A stretch of 64,000 nt of DNA from Sternotherus odoratus (taxonomy: Eukaryota > Chordata > Testudines > Kinosternidae), in NCBI GenBank assembly GCA_032164245.1, contig JAVMKO010000006.1, positions 104,425,310-104,489,309 on the forward strand, written 5' to 3'. Both the position numbers and the translations under genes were made by a program. This document shows positions 1-10,709 of this stretch, piece after piece. How positions within the stretch are numbered: position 1 is the first letter of the stretch; each line of letters opens with the position of its first letter. Under the pieces are notes generated by a model. It worked only from the letters and a program-made list of their open reading frames with translations. It ran no database searches and was not told the origin of the DNA.

Positions 1-1060
1 GAGATGAACATGATTTATCAAGGAACAGTCATCCTGTTCTTTGTAAAGGGAAATCATGCTTCACCAATCTACTAGAATTCTTTGAGGGGGTCAAAAAGCA
101 TATGGAGAAGGGTGATCTAGTGGACACAGTGTATTTAGATTTTAAGAGAGCCTTTAACAAGGTCCCTCAGCAAAGGGTCTTAAGAAGAGTAAGCTGTCAT
201 GGGATAAGAGGGAAAGTCCTCTCATGGATGAATAACGGTTAAGAAATAGGAAACAAAGGGTAGGAATAAATGGTCAGAATGGAGAGAGGTGAAATAGTGG
301 TGTCCCCCAGGAGTATGTACTGGGACCAGTATTGTTCAACATACAGTGAAACCTCGATTTAACGGACTAATTGGGGCGAGGGGTGTCCGTTAAATCAGAA
401 AGTCCGTTATTTAAGAAAGTAGGTTTTCCGAATGCATATGTTAAAAAATTGACTTTTGTGTAATTAAAATTAAGTACTGTATGTATGAAAAGTTTAATTT
501 CACAGAAAAGTGTTCTGTATGTATTATTGCTTATGTACTCAGCGTAGTTTTGAGACTGTAATAAACAAGTATGCGATCTAAATCGAAATAAATAAACATT
601 TTTCTGAAAACACACTTTACTGTACTTATATTTAACTAAACAAATAAACAATGTTCTTAAAAACAAAGCAAAATTTAAATTTTATAAAAAGAAAGGGAAA
701 AAACCCCAAACCGAGCTGTGGGAGCAGCAGCCCCACCACCACCACAGAGAGGGGGCCGCAACCCGCAGCCGGCAACCAGCCCGCCCGCGGCTGCAACCCC
801 GGCGGCCACAGAGAGCGGACAGTCAGTCCGCACGGGTCCCGGCTTCCGGGACCCGCCAGCAAGTCCAGCTGCTGCGGGGAGCCGGGCGGCAGCCCCCCAC
901 CCCGCAGCTTCAGCCTCGGGCGGCAGGAGAGCGGACACAGGTCCTGGCTCCCAGCTGCTGCGGAGAGCCACAGCCCACCCCTCCCCCCCCCGCAGCTTCA
1001 GCCTCGGACGGCAGCAAACACAGCTGCTGCGGAGAGGCGGGCAGCGCGCACACACACACA

Positions 1061-1095
<35 letters not shown>

Positions 1096-1647
1096 CCGCA
1101 GCTTCAGCCTCGGACGGCAGCAAGCCTAGCTGCTACCGGTATGGAGAGCCAGGCGGCAGTACGCAGCTTCAGCCTCAGGGTGGCAGCAGGGAGCCCACAG
1201 CCAGCCCTCCACAAACGGATTTCGGATGCATCAGACTCTGAAAAATTTTGTCCGTTGCATCCGAAGTCCGTTAAATGGAGGTCCGTTAAATCGAGGGTTT
1301 ACTGTATTCATAAATGATCTGGAAAAAGGGGTAAACAATGAGGTGGCAAAGTTTGCAAATGATACAAAATTACTCAGGGAGTCCAAAGCTCGCTGCGAAG
1401 AATTACAAAGAGATCTCACAAAACTGTGTGAAAGGCAGATGAAGATAAACTAGCAGATGAAATTCAGTGTTCATAAAAGCAAAGTAATGTGCACTAGAAA
1501 ACATAATCCCAAGTGTACAAACAAAATGATGGGTTCTCAATGACTTGTTATCTCCCAAGAAAGAGATCCAGGAGTCATTGTGGATAGTTCTCTGAAAACA
1601 TCTGTTCAATGTGCAGAGGCAGTCAGAAAATCAAACAGAATATTAGA
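1..1647 (+). mobile_element. CR1 LINE reverse-transcriptase fragment, split by a DNA transposon
   Basis: The conceptual translation of 1-343 and 1305-1647 reads as the reverse-transcriptase part of a CR1 non-LTR retrotransposon. Recognisable blocks are the stretch around YLDFKRAF near 130-160, the GVPQ-like block near 300, and FINDLEKGV near 1309-1335. The reading frame carries stops and small indels, so it is a dead copy. A Tigger-like element (344-1304) interrupts it exactly at a TA dinucleotide, and the LINE sequence resumes seamlessly after it. The copy is truncated by the window edge. Confidence 0.85.
344..1304. mobile_element. Tigger/pogo-like non-autonomous DNA transposon
   Basis: Terminal inverted repeats are visible: CAGTGAAACCTCGATTTAAC at the left and its near-perfect complement ending TTTACTG at the right. 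The element is flanked by TA on both sides (342-343 and 1305-1306), the usual target duplication of Tc1/mariner/pogo elements. The left third is AT-rich; 700-1220 is strongly GC-rich with repeated 'CGCAGCTTCAGCCTCGG' blocks and a (CT)n tract near 1063-1087. No transposase is recognised. The long open frames at 651-1317 follow base composition and are not supported as genes. Confidence 0.85.
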
Positions 1648-1742
1648 ATCATAGAATACCAGGGTTGGAAGGGACCTCAGGAGAACATCGAGTCCAAACC
1701 CCTGCTCAAAGCAGGTCCAATCTCCAATTAAATCATCCAACA
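1648..1742 (-). mobile_element. CR1 3'-end fragment
   Basis: The sequence AATCATAGAATACCAGGGTT followed by GGAAGGGACCTCAGGAG is the complement of the highly conserved CR1 3' terminus. It lies in opposite orientation within the older CR1. Confidence 0.8.
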
Positions 1743-1745
1743 GAT

Positions 1746-1830
1746 TGTTGCCCCATATCCCTAAATGGCCCCCTCAGGGATTGAACTCACAACCCTGGGT
1801 TTAACAGGCCAATGATCAAACCATTGAGCG
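1746..1830 (-). mobile_element. Cry-type tRNA-derived SINE, 5' part
   Basis: On the minus strand this reads as a tRNA-like head with a box-B-like GTTGTGAGTTCAATCC and the downstream 'GAGGGGGCCATTTAGGGAT'. The same head occurs in the better copy at 38692-38847. Cry SINEs are known from cryptodiran turtles, so this supports the host assignment. Confidence 0.75.
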
Positions 1831-2070
1831 AAAAAAGAATGTGATAAGTTCAAGGGGGATACATCTAACAATGGCTATTAGCCAAGACGGTAAGGGATGC
1901 AACTGCGTCCTCTCTGGGTGTCCCTCGGCCTCTGACTGCCACATGCTGGGAGTGGACAACCTGGGTTGGATCACCTGATAACTGCTGTTCTGTTCATTCC
2001 CTCTGAAGCATCCGGCACCAGCCACTGTCAGAAGACAGGATATTGGGCTAGATGGTCCACTCCTGTTCTT
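1831..2070 (+). mobile_element. CR1 3'-end fragment, second subfamily
   Basis: The stretch around TTCATTCCCTCTGAAGCAT and GGATATTGGGCTAGATGGTC is typical of a CR1 subfamily 3' end. The complement of the same subfamily is seen at 9012-9595. Confidence 0.65.
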
Positions 2071-2189
2071 ACAAATTGAATTTGCGTCAACAATGGGGTG
2101 CAGTTGCAAATGGGCATGCTGGGGCATTTTAACCGGAATGCCATGTGTCAGGTACAGGAGGTCATTGTCCCACTCCACCTGGTCCTTGT

Positions 2190-2690
2190 GGGTCCTGTGT
2201 CCAATTCCGGGTGCCGCACTTTAGGAAATATGGGAACAAATTGAAAAGAGTCCAGAGGAGAGCAACAGAAGTGAGAAAAGATTCAGAAAACCTGAGCTGC
2301 GAGGAAAGGAGGCATGTCTAGTCTTGAGGAAAGGAGACTGAGGTGGACCTGATAGCAACCCTGAACTATGTTAGAGGCTCTTATTAAGAGGACAGTGATC
2401 AATTGTTCTCCATGTCCACTGAAGGTAGGACAAGAAGTAATGGGCTTAATCTACAGTAAAGTAGAGTGAGGTTAGATCTTAGGAAAAAAATTCTACCTCT
2501 AAGGGTAGTTAAACTTTGGAATAGCCTTCCCAGGGAGGTTGTGGAAGCCCTGTCATTGCAGGTTTTTAAGAACAGGTTGGACAAACCTGTCAGGGATGGT
2601 CTAGATTTCCTGGACCCTGTTTCAGTGCAGAGGGGGCTGGACTTTAGGACTTCTCAAAGTCCCTTCCAGACCTGTATTTCTATGATCATG
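2190..2690 (+). mobile_element. CR1 LINE 3' segment
   Basis: The block runs from 'GTGTCCAATTCCGGGTGCC' through 'GGAATAGCCTTCCCAGGGAG' to a degraded 3' end near TTTCTATGATC. It has the order of blocks expected for a CR1 3' coding end plus tail, and may be the displaced continuation of the copy at 1-1647. Confidence 0.75.
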
Positions 2691-2848
2691 TGCAGAAGCA
2701 CCAGTCAGTAGCAACAACTGGATGATTTTAAAGCTTTTCACAAGCTTTTTAACAGGATGCCTGAGATTCTCAAGATTCCTCAGGAAATGGTTCAAGAGAA
2801 CACTTGTAAGCATTGATACTGTGTGTTAGGATAGATTGATTTGATACT

Positions 2849-3460
2849 GCGTGTTAGGATACAGATTTTCAGGGCTGTCTGTAAGAATGTAGGTATGTTT
2901 ATCATTTAGCTAGTTAAGGGATATAAAAGACAGAATCCATGTAAGGGCCTTCTCTCCCTGGGACAGTCTGAAGCCCTGTTCTTAATCTAAAGCCTTTGGT
3001 TAAGCAGCAGAGGCAGCCATAAAATGGGAAGCGTATAGTCACAGCCAAAACTAGTCACATTGAAATAAGGGCTATTAGGAATACAATCCTGTCCTGATCA
3101 TGCCTATCACCACCAGATACAGACGGTTAAAGAAAACAGTTTGGTAGCATCCTGTCTGGCAAGAAATCACTTCTCAATAGCTGTGAGCTGCTGGGGTTGT
3201 CTGGAGAAGTTAGGCCTGCCTAGGTGACCATTATGGGTTAGTAGGACTCTAGGTAAAATAAAGGTGGGTGAAGCAATATCTACTACTGGACCAGCTTGCG
3301 TTGGTGAGAGAGATGTTCTTCTGAGGTAAAATAGACATACCTATGCATTATATGTAGTTTTAAAATCCTTTTCCGTGAAGCTTTCATGCCTACTAAATAA
3401 ACAAACAATATTTTTGTTTTAAGAAGACTCTCTGGTCACGATAAACCACTCGTCACGGGC
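2849..3460 (+). mobile_element. LTR-like sequence
   Basis: The segment contains GATATAAAAGA near 2920 (TATA-like), AATAAA near 3396 and a short downstream tail, the layout of a retroviral LTR. Clean TG...CA ends and a target duplication were not established, so the borders are approximate. Nothing coding is seen in 2700-3660. Confidence 0.4.
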
Positions 3461-3684
3461 TCTTGAAGGGAAGGCCAGCTGGGCGATAATGGTGGAGACA
3501 GAGGGTGCTGTAGCCCAGGACCGGCCTAAGTGTGGAAGGATCACACGACTCCATCCCAAGAGAGGTAAAGGCACGAGCCCTAAGAAGGATGCACTGGGCA
3601 GCCAGAAAGGGGACAGAGGTGTAGCTAGTTATCAGGAGCCATTTTCCTCTACCCGAGTGCCTTTCTTGGATAAACTAAGTCAAT

Positions 3685-3885
3685 ATATAAAAACACCGAG
3701 GAGTCCAGTAGCACCTTAAAGACTAACAGATTTATTTGGGCATAAGCTTTCGTGGGTAAAAACCCCTCTTCTTCTGATGCATGTGAGTTTTTACCCATGA
3801 AAACTTATGCCCAAATAAATCTGTCTTTAAGGTGCCACCAGACTCCTTGTTGTTTTTGTGGATACTGCCTAACACGGCTACCCCA
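3685..3885. mobile_element. Inverted pair of Penelope-like element ends
   Basis: Two copies of the same roughly 80-bp sequence face each other. The left copy carries GGCATAAGCTTTCGTGGGTA on the plus strand; the right copy carries its degraded complement ending ACTTATGCCCAAATAAATCT. Both extend into 'AAGGTGCCACCAGACTCC'-type sequence, which also occurs with the Penelope-like element at 22035-22950. The stem and GAAA block resemble a relict hammerhead ribozyme. Confidence 0.6.
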
Positions 3886-4139
3886 TTTTCAAATGTGCCT
3901 CTGTTTGGGGACTAGAGTGGTGTGATCTCAGTGGGCATTTCCAAACCTGCTCCTCTGAGCTGCGGCTGGCCTGGGTGAGGGAGAGCACATTCCCATGGGC
4001 TGTATGAAGGGGCTGTGTGCACATGTCCTGCCTGGCTGTGTGCACATGGCTGGCCCCAGCAACCACAAGCAGGCCCTGGGAGAGGGCTTCCTGCACAATC
4101 CCCTCCCCTCTGCCAGGATCTCTGACCGGCTGAGCCCAC

Positions 4140-4281
4140 CTGGTCTCACAGTCGTCTCCCAGATCTTCTGCTGCTCATTCTTCTCCACCAGGCTGAGCTC
4201 CAGTTTGCTCCCCAAGTCTTTGGTGTAGATTTCTATGTCTGGATCCAGGGGATGAGCGGCCATATTGGAGAACTCCAACTC
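4140..4281 (-). CDS. FIIND copy 1, exon D2 (end of UPA subdomain)
   Basis: This 142-bp exon has an acceptor (CTTTGCTGCAG) and a donor (ACCAG|GTGGGC) on the minus strand. It encodes about 47 residues including KLELSLVEKNEQQKIWET, matching the last beta strands of the NLRP1/CARD8 UPA fold, where the mammalian protein has a comparable 'V.D.KDETLVWEALVKPG' stretch. It joins exon D1 in phase 0 and ends in phase 1. Copy 2 has an exon of identical length at 41024-41165. No linker or CARD exon follows in 1-4139, so copy 1 may be CARD-less here or its 3' exons lie outside the window. Family membership is strong; expression is unknown. Confidence 0.8.
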
Positions 4282-5837
4282 CTGCAGCAAAGAGAAGCCG
4301 TCCCCTGGGGTGAGCCCACCTGAGCCGGCAGAGCAGGAGTGGGCGACACGTGGATCCTCAGCAGTCCTCCCCAAATCCACGGGAAGCCTTAATGATCCTC
4401 CCTGAGTTGTCAGAGCAGGAGGGGCCTCCCAGCAGCAGGAACACAGTAGCCGTCAGTATAACTTTCATCCCTTTCTCAGTCTCGTCCTGCTCCTGGGCTC
4501 GCTCTGCCCTCAGACGGACTGAGCCCCTTTTGGTTCACTCCAAAAGCCCCATTGGAAGCAGAAGAGGGGCAGATTCAGCCCCCACCTCTGTGCTGATGAT
4601 TCCCAGGTCAGGCTCTCTACCCACTCTGCAAGCGCCCTGCCTCCTCTGGTATCTCCTGCAGCCGGTCCGTACTGAGCGCAGTTCCTCACCTCCCCTGCCA
4701 ACCCCTTCCCTGTCTCTGCCTTCTCCATCCCTGTCAATAGCTCCACTGGCCTCCTGTCACCCAGATTTCCCTGTGGCACAGCGCCCCCTTGCCCTGTATC
4801 AGGGCAGCGAGGTCAACATTGACTGTGAGGAGAGAACCCCCTACTGAGCCATCTTCTACATCCTGGGCCATAATCTCTGATTAAAGACAGAGGACAGAAG
4901 GAAAAACACTTGAAGTCTTTGAACTGTAAAGACAAACACATAGAAAAGGGGAGAGAAAAGAATAGGCAAGAAAGAAAATGCTTTAGTCTCTGGCGCGGAC
5001 TCTCCCTGGCTACTTCACTGCTGGAGAAACACAGGCCCAGCACCTTGTCCGATCAGCCTGTCCAAGACCCGGCAAACTCGTACAAGAGTCCGGCTGTTTT
5101 AGGGCATAGCTATAAGCTGCATCTTTCTGGTCACAGGCTTACAGCCGTGTTTCAAAATCTCCAGCCTCGGTTGGACAGACAGAGAGAGGAGAGAGCTAGG
5201 AGAGAAAGGAAATAAAGTAGGGAAGGAAAAGCACACACAGGGGAGGGGAAAAGAGAGACAGTCGCACGTCCCAGATAGTACTCAGGATTCAGCTGAAGCC
5301 GGCGGAGGTGGCAATGTCACCTGGCTCCTTCTTCCTGGTCTGGCCTGGACATCTTTCAGGATGGAGATGCAGAGGGTCTGGGTCCCAGGAGGTGGGAAGA
5401 GTGGCAGCCATCAAGGTGGAGCTCACTCCTGTAGCCAAATTTCTCTCCCCAAATCTCTTTCTTGAAGGACCCCAAAAAGGAGCGAGAGGAAGAGCCCATC
5501 CTCTTAGAATTTTGTCCTCCAATTAGGCCTAATCTGATACAGCAAGTCTGGTTCATTGATTTCTAGTCCCACATTTTCTTGTTTACCAGGCCTGATCTTA
5601 ACACAGTCTCTGTGTTAGATTCAGGGGGGCTTTTGGTTTGGACTAATTCAGTCTGTCTCCCCTCTGTACCTTTCCCCATCAGCACTGATTGTTAGGGGTT
5701 ATTTGGATGCTTCATGAACTTACACTTACTTTTTACAGTCGAGCTTGCAGTGATGGTAAATTTTCAGACCCACTTATCACAACAGACCCTGATGTTGTTA
5801 ATCCTCCAGGGAAGCCGAGGGTTTACATTTTACCTAC
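4282..5837. other. Intron of FIIND copy 1, no feature recognised
   Basis: Mostly unique-looking DNA. Open frames of up to 165 codons are present on both strands but resemble no family and lack supporting splice context. Confidence 0.5.
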
Positions 5838-5963
5838 CTTGGGGGTCACCTCTATGTCTGAGGGACTGTGTACAAAAGAATGGGAGCCGTAGTACAGGGG
5901 CTTGCTCTTAGAAGGCTTGCGCACCCGTATTGACTGGTACTTCTTTTCATTGTCCTCGATCGC
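5838..5963 (-). CDS. FIIND copy 1, exon D1 (UPA middle)
   Basis: This exon is 126 bp (42 codons, both ends phase 0), with acceptor CCCTCCACAG and donor CCCAAG|GTAGGT. It encodes a segment starting AIEDNEKKYQSIRVRKPS and continuing through KPLYYG to IEVTPK. It corresponds to the part of the mammalian NLRP1 UPA that begins AIDDEEKKFQFVRIHKP. Copy 3 (28146-28271) has the same 126-bp length and copy 2 (42053-42181) is one codon longer. The conserved boundaries and phase argue that it is a real exon. Confidence 0.82.
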
Positions 5964-6307
5964 CTGTGGAGGGCAAGCACAGTTATTCCTTGGAGATCCA
6001 AAGAGAGATGGACGGGCCCAGAGGAGAAAGGGTCCAGAGTGGCTACGACGCTGCCATCGGGGAGAACCGTCTTTGTGATCTCAGGGGTGGTGGCATTACA
6101 AGAGCTGCAAGTCAGGAGTAGCCTGGGGGAGCCTGCATTTTTGGTGTGATTTTTCTCCCAATAAGGAAAGTCAAATCTGCTCCCATCTGTCCAATTACCC
6201 CATCTTCATTTCATGGCTGGATCCATATTAAGGGATTAAGAATGGACAGTCACCAGCTTTGTACCTTCCATGGGGCCTCCAACAAAGGCGGGTGAGACCA
6301 AACTACA

Positions 6308-6450
6308 CATAGAATCATAGATTTGGGTTGGAAGAGACCTCAGGAGATACCTAGACCAACCACCTGCCTGAAGCAGCACCAACCCCGACTAAATCATCCC
6401 AGCCAGGGCTTGGTCAAGATGGGCCTTAAAAACCTCTAAGGATGGAGGAT
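6308..6450 (-). mobile_element. CR1 3'-end fragment
   Basis: Begins CATAGAATCATAGATTTGGG with GGAAGAGACCTCAGGAG following, the complement of a CR1 terminus. It lies in the D1-C intron of copy 1. Confidence 0.8.
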
Positions 6451-7047
6451 ATCCCGGATGACTGTCCATAAACGACAGGGATGTGGGATAGGGACAGCAG
6501 CGGGACTTATTTCACATAATGAGCATCTCAGGCCTTCTTTATTTAAAAGCAAAGGCCCGGACAGTCCTGAACCTTCAAAGGGGTGGGTGAGAAAGCCTTT
6601 ATGTGCACATAGAGAAACACACACGAGGCAACCCTGGGGGAGGGGAGGGCTGCATGTGCTGCACTCGCTCCTCTCTGTAGCTGCTTAGCTGTCTAGCCAA
6701 GCCCAGCTGCCTGCCTTCCCATACATAAATGCAGCTCAGAACTCCAGAGCTCTCTGTCTAAGCTGTCGTCTCTATCTGCGTGGCCCAGGTAGGCAGCGTG
6801 CCCCTTCCAGGCGCATGGGACCAGGCATAACTCACTCAGATTCAATGGAAATCCTTTCTAACATTTCCCAGGTAGAATCACACTCTGGGGAGTGAGTTTG
6901 GAGTCACCCAGCCCTCAGACGCACACATCACTGCACTCGTTTGTGGAGTTATTTCACTACAGTGCATGCTCACTCCTCAGCACAAGTGTAGCTGGCGGGT
7001 CTGTACAAGGTACACCTACAGTAGATTATTACTGGAGTCTCCCTTAC

Positions 7048-7307
7048 CTCTGCTAGTGAGAGGTCACTGGGGATCAAGTAGAGGTGGAGGGTGATGTCCG
7101 CAGCCCTGCTGGACCGATAGAGCAGCACCAGAGTGTGGACCGGAGGAAACAGCGTGGAATAGACATGTCTCCAAAGCAGTCCAATCGGAGAGAAGCTGGG
7201 GTTCTCCAGCACGGCGTGGAACGGCCTCACCCGTCTTGGTCTTTCCAGGGTCATCCCACCGTCAACAAAATGGGCAACGTGAAGCTGAGAAACATCAACC
7301 TCTGCCG
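7048..7307 (-). CDS. FIIND copy 1, exon C (autoproteolysis site, UPA start)
   Basis: The exon is 260 bp with acceptor TTCGACAG and donor GCAGAG|GTAAGG. It encodes the core of the FIIND: VAHFVDGGMTLERP, then FHAVLENPSFSPIGLLW, then DITLHLYLIPSD. In mammalian NLRP1 the FIIND cleaves itself between Phe and Ser of a SFS motif with help from a His 27 residues upstream; here the His of 'AHF' is exactly 27 residues before the Ser of PSF|S. The site therefore looks intact. It joins exon B in phase 1 and exon D1 in phase 0. A second, very similar exon is at 45009-45262. Confidence 0.88.
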
Positions 7308-7559
7308 CTGTCGAAGGACAACAAAGAACACGAGATTTTACCTGTCTTGATCCTCTTGCTGGCTACAGGCTGGATCGGGGCCTGAGGGTCAGGACCCTGT
7401 TCCCTGCTCGGGAGGAAATGTCCACTGTAGACAGCTCAGTGCTCATTTACTCTTCCTAACGTGAGATCAGCACTTTGCAAGCAGTGCTTCTGGCTTCCTG
7501 TCCCAAAAGATCAAATGACCTCTGCCCAATTTCCTACTGAATCTATGGCTCTGGAATAA

Positions 7560-7877
7560 TCTTTGTCACGGCTCTGCTCCGACATTCTTTCTATACATTG
7601 GTGACCAAAACTGGACACAGTTCTCCAGACGAGGCCTCACCTGTGCTGAGTACAGTGGTGCTCTCACCTCCCGTGACTTGCATGCCACACTTCTGTTAAC
7701 AGAACCTAAAATTGCATTTGCTTTTTTTGCAACAACATCGCATTGCTGACTCATGTTGAGATTGGGATCAGCCACAGATCCCAGATCCATCTCAGCAGTG
7801 CTGCTGCTAAACCAGTTATCCTCCATTTTGTATTTGGGCATTTGGTTTTTCTTCCCCATGTGTAGCACCTCACATTT
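7560..7877 (-). mobile_element. CR1 LINE fragment
   Basis: Complement of a CR1 internal segment, including TGACCAAAACTGGACACAG and the antisense of the LGRNNQ-like region. It abuts an oppositely oriented CR1 at 7878. Confidence 0.75.
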
Positions 7878-8325
7878 CGAAGGGTGTGGATAAATTGGAG
7901 AGAGTTCAGAGAAGAGCCATGAGTATGATCAAACAATTAGAAAACCTGCCTTATAGCAAGATTCAAGGACCTCGATCTATTTCACTTAACAAAAGCAGTG
8001 ACTTGATCATACTTTATCAGAATCTCCATAGGGAACAAATATATAGTAATGGGCTCTTCAGTCGAGCAGAGAAAGGTCTAACAATCCAAAGCTGGAAGTT
8101 GAAGCTAGACAGATGTAGACTGGAAATAAGGCATACATTTGTAACAGGGACAGTAATTCACCATTGGAACAACTTCCCAAGGTTTGGGGTGCACTCTCCA
8201 TTACTGGGAATTTTTAAATCAAGATCAGATGTTTTTCTAAAAGATAGGCAAGACGTTTGGGGAACTTTTCTGTCTTGTGCTAGAGGTGATCACAATGGTC
8301 CCTTCTGACCTTGGAATCTATTCAT
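7878..8325 (+). mobile_element. CR1 LINE 3' segment
   Basis: The sequence runs from GTGGATAAATTGGAGAGAGT to TTCTGACCTTGGAATCTAT in CR1 order. The translation is open for about 140 codons (7886-8308), but this is retrotransposon coding sequence, not a host gene. Confidence 0.75.
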
Positions 8326-8417
8326 CTAAATACCTTTAAAAAGCTAGCTCACGGGAATCTCCTGTGTGGCAGAAAGGAATTACAGAATGCCGTTTGTAGA
8401 GTATTTTGCCACAGTAC

Positions 8418-8641
8418 CTGCCAGGCACAGGAAGTGCGGGAGGTGAACGGCTGCCACGGCCCCGGCTGGTTCCACCTGGATGTTGAACAAAGGTCCGGCC
8501 ACCATCCATTGCTGCTTCTCAGATGCGCTCAGATGCCGATCCCAGGAGTCGTATTCGTACTGGAGGGTCACGGCTCCCCTCACCTCGAACCCCAGTTCGG
8601 TTTCAGAGCAACGGAAGGAGCCTGCCCTCCGGAGGTGAACC
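8418..8641 (-). CDS. FIIND copy 1, exon B (ZU5 subdomain)
   Basis: This 224-bp exon has acceptor CACGCTATGCAG and donor CCTGGCAG|GTACTG. It encodes the ZU5 half of the FIIND: VHLRRAGSFRCSETELGF, VTLQYEYDSW, QQWMVAGPLFNIQVEPAG and VAAVHLPHFLCL. These align block by block with mammalian NLRP1. The exon enters in phase 2 from exon A (completing an Arg codon) and leaves in phase 1. Copy 2 exon B (47853-48076) is also exactly 224 bp. Confidence 0.88.
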
Positions 8642-9011
8642 CTGCATAGCGTGGGGAGAAAAGGGTTAAACAGCACAGGCAGGAACCATCTCACGTCCTT
8701 TTCCAACTGACCCCAGATGCCCTCACATGTATCCCCTTAACTCTGCCTCCAGCTCGGCCCTGTGCTTCAATATCAGGGTTACTCTGTAACCAACAACAGA
8801 AGCTGGGTGACAATGGGAACTCTTGGCCCTTCTCAGACCCCGTCCGTGGGAGCAGCGAAGGAGAGCCAGGCTAAGCGAGTGGATTGAGCTCCTTGTCACA
8901 GAGGGCTGAAAGACAGTCACTGGCCCAGCACTCTAATTACTTCCCCCAGGAAAGGCCTGATGGAGGAGTGGAGCAATTCATTAGCCACTCAGACTGGAGG
9001 ATGATGAGCTA

Positions 9012-9595
9012 AGACTGGTCATACTGGGTCAGACCGATGGTCCGTCTAGCCCACAGTGTCCTGTCTTCGGACAGTCGACACTGCCATATGCGTCAGAACA
9101 GGGCAATTATCGAGTGGTCCATCCCCTGTTGTCCAGCCCCAGCTTCTGGTCATCAGAGGCGAGGGACATCCAGAGCATACGGTTGCATCCCTGGCCAATT
9201 TGGCTAATAACCAGTGATGAACCTATCCTCCATGAACTTATCTAGTGCTCTTTTGAACCCAGTTATGTTTTGGCTTTCACAACATCCTCTGGCAATGAGT
9301 TCCACAGGTTGACTGTGTTTTGGGTGAAGAAATACTTCCTTCTCTTTGTTTTAAAGCTACTGCCTCTTAATTTCATTTGGTGACCCCCTAATTCTTGTGT
9401 TATGTGAAGGAGTAAATGACACTTCCTTACTCACTTTCTTCACACCAGTCACAATTTTATAGACTATTATCATATCCCCCATTAGTCATCTCTTTGCCAG
9501 CTGAAAAGTCCCAGTCCTTTTAATCTCTCCTCATATGAAATCTGTTCAACCCCCCTAGTCATTTTTGTTACCCTTCTCTGCATCTTTTCCAATTA
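9012..9595 (-). mobile_element. CR1 LINE 3' segment
   Basis: Antisense CR1, from CATACTGGGTCAGACCGATG to the 'CTGCATCTTTTCCAAT' block. It is about 580 bp long and occupies the A-B intron of copy 1. Confidence 0.85.
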
Positions 9596-10109
9596 TAATA
9601 TTGCTAATTATAATAGACCATTATAGCTAATTATCCCATGAGTTGGGAGAGCAGTTAAGCACTGAAAGGAAGTGCAGAGAGGGGAGGCTGGCAGAGTTAG
9701 GAGGAAGTTAGAGCTCAGGGGGGCAAGATCTCTTGCTCTTGCTCTAGATGGAGTAAAAGGCTGAGGACTGGAGAAAACTGTAGACCGCGTTGCTGTGCAG
9801 GATTGGGATGGTGGTTTGGTGGAGGTTATATAAATAACACTTATGGAGGTGCTGACAAACAGGAGTCCTGGGCTGTTTGTGTGGCATCGCAGGAGGGGGT
9901 GCAGCCTGCCCTATTGTACTCCTGACACACCCCCCCCAGCCTCCTTGTGAAAGATGGTCACAATTTTCTCCCCATTTTAGAGATGGGAAAACTGAGGAAC
10001 AGGGATGGGAGGGGACTTGCACAAGGTCACTCAGTAGCAGTGTAGCGGGGTGATACCCGCTCCCTGCCGGCCAGGACTGGGATAGCCCTGGAAAAAGGGT
10101 TTGTAACAG
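9596..10109. other. Intronic stretch, no feature recognised
   Basis: AT-rich at the start, then mixed sequence. Nothing coding is supported. Confidence 0.5.
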
Positions 10110-10561
10110 TGTGACGAAGTGGGAGTACTGTGTCAGTTTCCCCTATGCATTTCTTAAGTGTCTATGTGAAGGGATAGGGGCTGACGCTGGAAGCAAGGAG
10201 GCAACGCCCTCCCCTCTCAAGGTGTGCATCCCTGAAGCTGTAACCTGACCCGGTGTTCCTGACATCTCAAATAAACCGTCTATTCTGCTGGCTGGCTGAG
10301 AGTCACGTTTGACTGTGGATTTGGGGTGCAGAACCCATGGGCTCCCCCAGGACCCCGCCCAGGCGGGCTTGCTGGGGGAAGCACACGGAGGGGCAGAAGG
10401 TGCTGAATGCTCCGAGGTCAGACCCAGGAAGTTGGAAGTGGGGAACCCTGAAGCTCGTGGCCTGGAAAACAGGCTGTGTACGGAGAAGGGGCCCTCCACC
10501 CGGAGTCCGGTCTGGCTTCCTAGGGAGTGGTTCCAGACCATCGCCCGGGCGCTCCATGACA
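10110..10561 (+). mobile_element. Endogenous retroviral LTR
   Basis: The segment begins TGTGACGAAG and ends CTCCATGACA, with an AATAAA near 10271. It shares about 250 bp of its 3' half with the LTR at 43147-43735. A primer-site-like TGGTGGCAGTGGTGGGAT follows at 10564-10581. Instead of an internal region, an inverted copy of the LTR's own first 120 bp follows. Confidence 0.7.
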
Positions 10562-10578
10562 ACTGGTGGCAGTGGTGG

Positions 10579-10709
10579 GATGCACACCTTGAGAGGGGAG
10601 GGTGTTGCCTCCTTGCTTCCAGCGTCACCCCCTATCCCTTCACATAGACACTTAAGAAATGCATAGGGGAAACTGAGGCACACACACACAGTACTCCCAC
10701 TTCGTCACA
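10579..10709 (-). repeat. Inverted copy of the LTR 5' end
   Basis: GGATGCACACCTTGAGAGGG through CCCACTTCGTCACA is the near-perfect complement of 10110-10232. Together the two arms form a large palindrome with a spacer of about 350 bp. Confidence 0.85.

Noticed and set aside
651..1317. Open frames of up to 199 codons
   Set aside because: They lie inside the GC-rich cargo of a Tigger-like element, overlap in several frames and contain microsatellite translation.
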